Positions 61,164 to 64,000 of a stretch of 64,000 nucleotides of DNA are shown here, piece after piece (the stretch's first letter is position 1; every line of letters begins with the position of its first letter). The DNA comes from Rhizobium brockwellii (GTDB lineage: Bacteria > Pseudomonadota > Alphaproteobacteria > Rhizobiales > Rhizobiaceae). The position numbers and the translations under genes were made by a program. The stretch spans positions 496,001 through 560,000 of the forward strand of contig NZ_CP053439.1 in NCBI RefSeq assembly GCF_000769405.2. The letters run 5' to 3'. The notes beneath the pieces were generated by a model. The model ran no database searches and was not told where the DNA came from. It saw nothing but the letters and a program-made list of their open reading frames with translations.

Positions 61164-62984
61164 ATGAAAAAGCTCAAGATTGCGCATCAACTTTTTGCGC
61201 TGATCGGCGTCCTAATGGCTGCATTCGCAGTCGCCACCTATTTCGAAATCCGCACCTCCGAGCAGGCGATCTACGACGAGCGTTTCGACATGCTGCGCAC
61301 GCAGGTCGAGTCGGGCATCTCCGTCCTCAACACCTTCTACGAGCGCGAGAAGGCCGGTCAGATGACCCATGAAGCCGCCCAGGCCGAAGCCTTCGAGATC
61401 CTGAAGCGCGTCAGCTTCCAGCCATCCGGTTATCTCTTCGGCTTCGACTATAACGTCGTCCAACTCTTCCATCCGAGCCCGGTCAATCTCGGCAAGAACA
61501 TGAGCGGCCAGGTCGACAAGACAGGCGCGAAATTCAGCCAGGCGCTGGTCGACAACGGCAAGGCCGGCGGCGGCCGTACCTTCTACTACTGGACCAAGCC
61601 CGGTCAGCCGGAAGACCAGGTCTTCCTCAAGGGCGGTTATTCCAAGGCCTTCGAACCCTGGAAGATCGTCGTCGGTACCGGCGTCTACCTCGATGACCTG
61701 CAGCAGAAGGTCAATGCGACGATCTGGAAGGCGCTGACGGCCTCGCTGATCGTCTTCGTCTGCGGCATCGCCGCTGCCGTCTTCTTCATCCGCGGCATCT
61801 CCCATCCGCTGAAGGACATCCACAATGCCCTGCAGTCGGTTGCCGAAGAGGACGTGTCCATCACTATTCCGCACACCGGCATGAACAACGAAGTCGGTAT
61901 GATGGCCAAGGCGACGCAGTCGCTGCAGGAAAAGATCAGGGAACGTCATGCGATGTCCGATCGCGAGGCGGCCCAGCAGCTGGCGCTGGAAAACGAGCGT
62001 GAAACCAATCTGCGCCAGCAGCAGGATGAAGCAACGCTGCAGGCGCGGGTGGTGACGACCATCGGCCAGGCGCTGGAGATGATCGCCCGCGGCGACCTCA
62101 CCGTCCGCTGCGCCGATCTCGGCCAGAAATACGCCGCCCTTCGCGACAACTTCAACGATGCGCTGTCGCATCTCGAAGCCGCCATGGCCAAGGTCAGCGC
62201 CAAGGGCACCGACATCGGCACCAGCAAGGAAGAGATCCGCCGCGCTTCCAACGAGCTGTCGCAGCGCACCGAGCGCCAGGCCGCCAGCCTCGAGGAAACC
62301 TCGGCCGCCCTCGACGAACTCACCGTTGCCGTCCGTCAGACCGCCGATGGCGCCCATGAAGCGAGCAAGCGCGTCCACTCGGTCAGCACCGAGGCCACCC
62401 ATAGTGATGCGATCGTCACCCAGGCGATCGAGGCAATGAGCGGCATCGAGAAGTCGTCCTCGGAGATCACCAAGATCATCGGCGTCATCGACGAGATCGC
62501 CTTCCAGACCAACCTCTTGGCGCTGAATGCCGGCGTCGAGGCAGCTCGCGCCGGTGAGAGCGGCAAGGGGTTTGCGGTCGTCGCCCAGGAAGTCCGCGAG
62601 CTTGCCCAGCGCTCCGCCGCGGCCGCCAAGGAGATCAAGGACCAGATCGCCCGCTCCTCAAGCCAGGTCGACCACGGCGTCCGTCTGGTCGGCGAGGCAG
62701 GCGAGGCGTTGAAGCGCATCTCCGACCAGATCAAGGCCGCCAACGAGATCGTCGCCAAGATCGCCCACAGTGCCTCCGAACAGGACACAACGCTGCGCTC
62801 GATCTCGTCGTCGATGAACCAGCTCGATGCCGCCACCCAGCAGAATGCCGCCATGGCCGAAGAGACCACGGCATCGGCCGAGACGCTGGCCACCGACACC
62901 GACGAGCTGATCGACCTTATCCGCGGCTTCCGAGTCGGTGCGCCACAGCACCGCCAGGCGGAACCGATGCGCCGGGCCAGCTGA
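61164..62984 (+). CDS. Methyl-accepting chemotaxis protein with Cache sensor
   Basis: A 606-residue chemoreceptor. Transmembrane helix 1 is at about residues 8-28 and a single Cache-type periplasmic domain at about 30-190 (PSGYLFGFDYNVVQLFHPSP, GGYSKAFEPWKIVVGTGVYL). Helix 2 is at about 190-212 (SLIVFVCGIAAAVFFIRG), followed by HAMP and a linker to about 320. The signalling domain at about 350-570 has the hairpin tip DEIAFQTNLLALNAGVEAAR. No C-terminal pentapeptide for CheR/CheB tethering. ATG 61164. A paralogue follows in tandem. Confidence 0.95.
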   Translation: MKKLKIAHQLFALIGVLMAAFAVATYFEIRTSEQAIYDERFDMLRTQVESGISVLNTFYEREKAGQMTHEAAQAEAFEILKRVSFQPSGYLFGFDYNVVQLFHPSPVNLGKNMSGQVDKTGAKFSQALVDNGKAGGGRTFYYWTKPGQPEDQVFLKGGYSKAFEPWKIVVGTGVYLDDLQQKVNATIWKALTASLIVFVCGIAAAVFFIRGISHPLKDIHNALQSVAEEDVSITIPHTGMNNEVGMMAKATQSLQEKIRERHAMSDREAAQQLALENERETNLRQQQDEATLQARVVTTIGQALEMIARGDLTVRCADLGQKYAALRDNFNDALSHLEAAMAKVSAKGTDIGTSKEEIRRASNELSQRTERQAASLEETSAALDELTVAVRQTADGAHEASKRVHSVSTEATHSDAIVTQAIEAMSGIEKSSSEITKIIGVIDEIAFQTNLLALNAGVEAARAGESGKGFAVVAQEVRELAQRSAAAAKEIKDQIARSSSQVDHGVRLVGEAGEALKRISDQIKAANEIVAKIAHSASEQDTTLRSISSSMNQLDAATQQNAAMAEETTASAETLATDTDELIDLIRGFRVGAPQHRQAEPMRRAS

Positions 62985-63009
62985 GAATTTCAAAAACAAA
63001 TGATATGGA

Positions 63010-63040
63010 CCGCCGGATGAAAATCCGGCGGTTTTGCTTT
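63010..63040 (+). terminator. Rho-independent terminator after the first chemoreceptor
   Basis: CCGCCGGAT (63010-63018), loop GAAA, ATCCGGCGG (63023-63031), then TTTTGCTTT. A GNRA-type loop and T-tract make this a strong intrinsic terminator, so the second chemoreceptor has its own promoter. Confidence 0.92.
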
Positions 63041-63245
63041 GTAAACTACCCCTCGATTTTTAGGGAAACTCGTATCGCGTTCAATAAAGTTAAAGCTTTT
63101 TTATAGGGTGAGCATCAATTGTTACTTACCCGGTCGCAGCATGTTTATTTTAGCAGCGGTAGACGCGTCCTCTTTTTCGGCGCGCTCGCACAGGCGGTAG
63201 AAAACCGCACCGGAATGCAGCTATCCATTCCCGTTGCGAGGCGTC

Positions 63246-64000
63246 ATGAAAAATTTGAAGATATCGAAGCAGCTCATATTGCTGGTCGTCGGCCTGATGA
63301 TCGCCTTTGCGATCGCCACTTCCCTGCAGATCCGCTCCTCCGTCGATGCGATCTACAAGGAGCGTTATGACATGCTCCGCGCCGAGGTTCAGTCGGCGGT
63401 CTCGGTTCTCAAAATCTACCAGGCAAAGGTAACTGCCGGCGAAATGACGCTGGAAGACGCCCAGAAGCAGGCCTACGCCACGGTCAATGCGATGAAATAC
63501 GACCCCGATGGCTATTTCTTCGGCTATAGCTACGACATCCAGATGATGTTCCATTATGATGCCGCGAAAATCGGTCAGGTCAACAAGGGCCAGCCGGACA
63601 GCAAAGGCAAGCTCTATCGCGAAGAGCTGGTCAAGCTCGGGCAGCAGGGCGGCGGTCTCGTCGAATATTATTCCACAGCCAAACCGGGCCAGCCCGCTGG
63701 CGATTTTCGCAAGACGGCCTATGCACAGGCCTTCGATCCCTGGAAGGTCGTCGTCGTCACCGGCGTCTACATGGACGATCTCAATGCTCAGATAAACAGC
63801 ACGATCCTGACCGCGCTCTCCGGCAGCATCGTCCTGTTCTTCCTTGCCATGACAGCCGCCTACATCGTCATCCGCGGCATATCGGGACCTCTCAACAACG
63901 TCCATGCCGCCCTGAAGGCTGTCGCCGAAGAGGATGTCTCGATCACCATTCCGCACACCGGCATGAACAATGAAGTCGGCATGATGGCGAAGGCGACGCA
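63246..64000 (+). CDS. Second methyl-accepting chemotaxis protein, partial (3' end outside window)
   Basis: Starts at ATG 63246 and is still open at the end of the window (about 251 residues visible). It has the same plan as the first receptor: N-terminal helix (SKQLILLVVGLMIAFAIATS), Cache domain with PDGYFFGYSYDIQMMFHYDA and FDPWKVVVVTGVYMDDL, helix 2 (GSIVLFFLAMTAAYIVIRG) and HAMP. The first ~190 residues differ clearly from the first receptor, whereas AEEDVSITIPHTGMNNEVGM and the following residues are identical in the two, so this is a tandem duplicate with a diverged sensor. Confidence 0.93.
   Translation, partial: MKNLKISKQLILLVVGLMIAFAIATSLQIRSSVDAIYKERYDMLRAEVQSAVSVLKIYQAKVTAGEMTLEDAQKQAYATVNAMKYDPDGYFFGYSYDIQMMFHYDAAKIGQVNKGQPDSKGKLYREELVKLGQQGGGLVEYYSTAKPGQPAGDFRKTAYAQAFDPWKVVVVTGVYMDDLNAQINSTILTALSGSIVLFFLAMTAAYIVIRGISGPLNNVHAALKAVAEEDVSITIPHTGMNNEVGMMAKAT

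Noticed and set aside
1..64000. Transposases, integrases, tRNA-linked islands, toxin-antitoxin or defence genes
   Set aside because: None was recognised in any frame; the only mobile-like DNA is the short non-coding repeats.

Overview
This window looks like chromosomal sequence of a Rhizobium of the R. leguminosarum/R. etli type. The grounds are the GC-rich coding bias, alphaproteobacterial gene neighbourhoods (split F0 ATP synthase operon with b and b' subunits; DUF4170-waaA-lpxK; DUF2093-mutL), a MutL carrying the endonuclease motif, tandem chemoreceptors, and many copies of palindromic rhizobial intergenic mosaic repeats. I saw no rRNA, tRNA, transposase, prophage or CRISPR array. Genus and species are inferred from recall of gene order, not from a search.

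Layout. 1-5.2 kb: the 3' end of ileS, a lipoprotein, tadA, an rluB-type pseudouridine synthase with a long repetitive basic tail, and rsmD (translation and RNA modification). 5.2-11.6 kb: a patatin-like phospholipase, a PepSY membrane protein with two small partners, a Kef-type cation/proton antiporter and pmbA. 11.8-16.5 kb: cysQ-like phosphatase, DUF4170, waaA, a HAD phosphatase and lpxK, a lipid A/Kdo block. 16.5-20.6 kb: a 274-bp nested inverted-repeat element followed by a GntR regulator and a sugar-type ABC transporter cassette that appears inserted between lpxK and DUF2093-mutL. 23-26.4 kb: a PAS-PAS-receiver protein behind a consensus CtrA site, then a GGDEF-EAL protein. 26.4-31.4 kb: a PRC-barrel protein and a galactose/galactonate catabolic operon (dehydrogenase, dgoK, dgoA, lactonase) with a divergent IclR regulator. 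31.6-39 kb: LuxR-type regulator, Mrp ATPase, CorA-like transporter, Kup and a SleB-like hydrolase. 39.2-41.9 kb: atpI-atpB-atpE-b'-b. 42-53.5 kb: rnhB, radical SAM protein, small glycosyltransferase, a frameshifted secreted protein, moaB-ispE, a TPR protein, a polyprenyl synthase, DUF2007, an N6-adenine methyltransferase, mntH and sppA. 53.7-64 kb: glyQ, LemA, a second-type EPSP synthase flanked by repeats, a DUF2207 protein, purD, a small secreted protein and two chemoreceptors, the last running off the window.

Most of the window is housekeeping. The points that stand out are intergenic repeats that have become part of genes (the start of ispE, the end of lpxK), the 274-bp structured element, a class I-like EPSP synthase with a non-standard active-site loop between lemA and DUF2207, a receiver protein with PAS domains but no kinase core next to a c-di-GMP enzyme, and a single-base frameshift in a small exported protein. 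I found no clear new multi-gene system; the structured repeat element is the best candidate for something undescribed.
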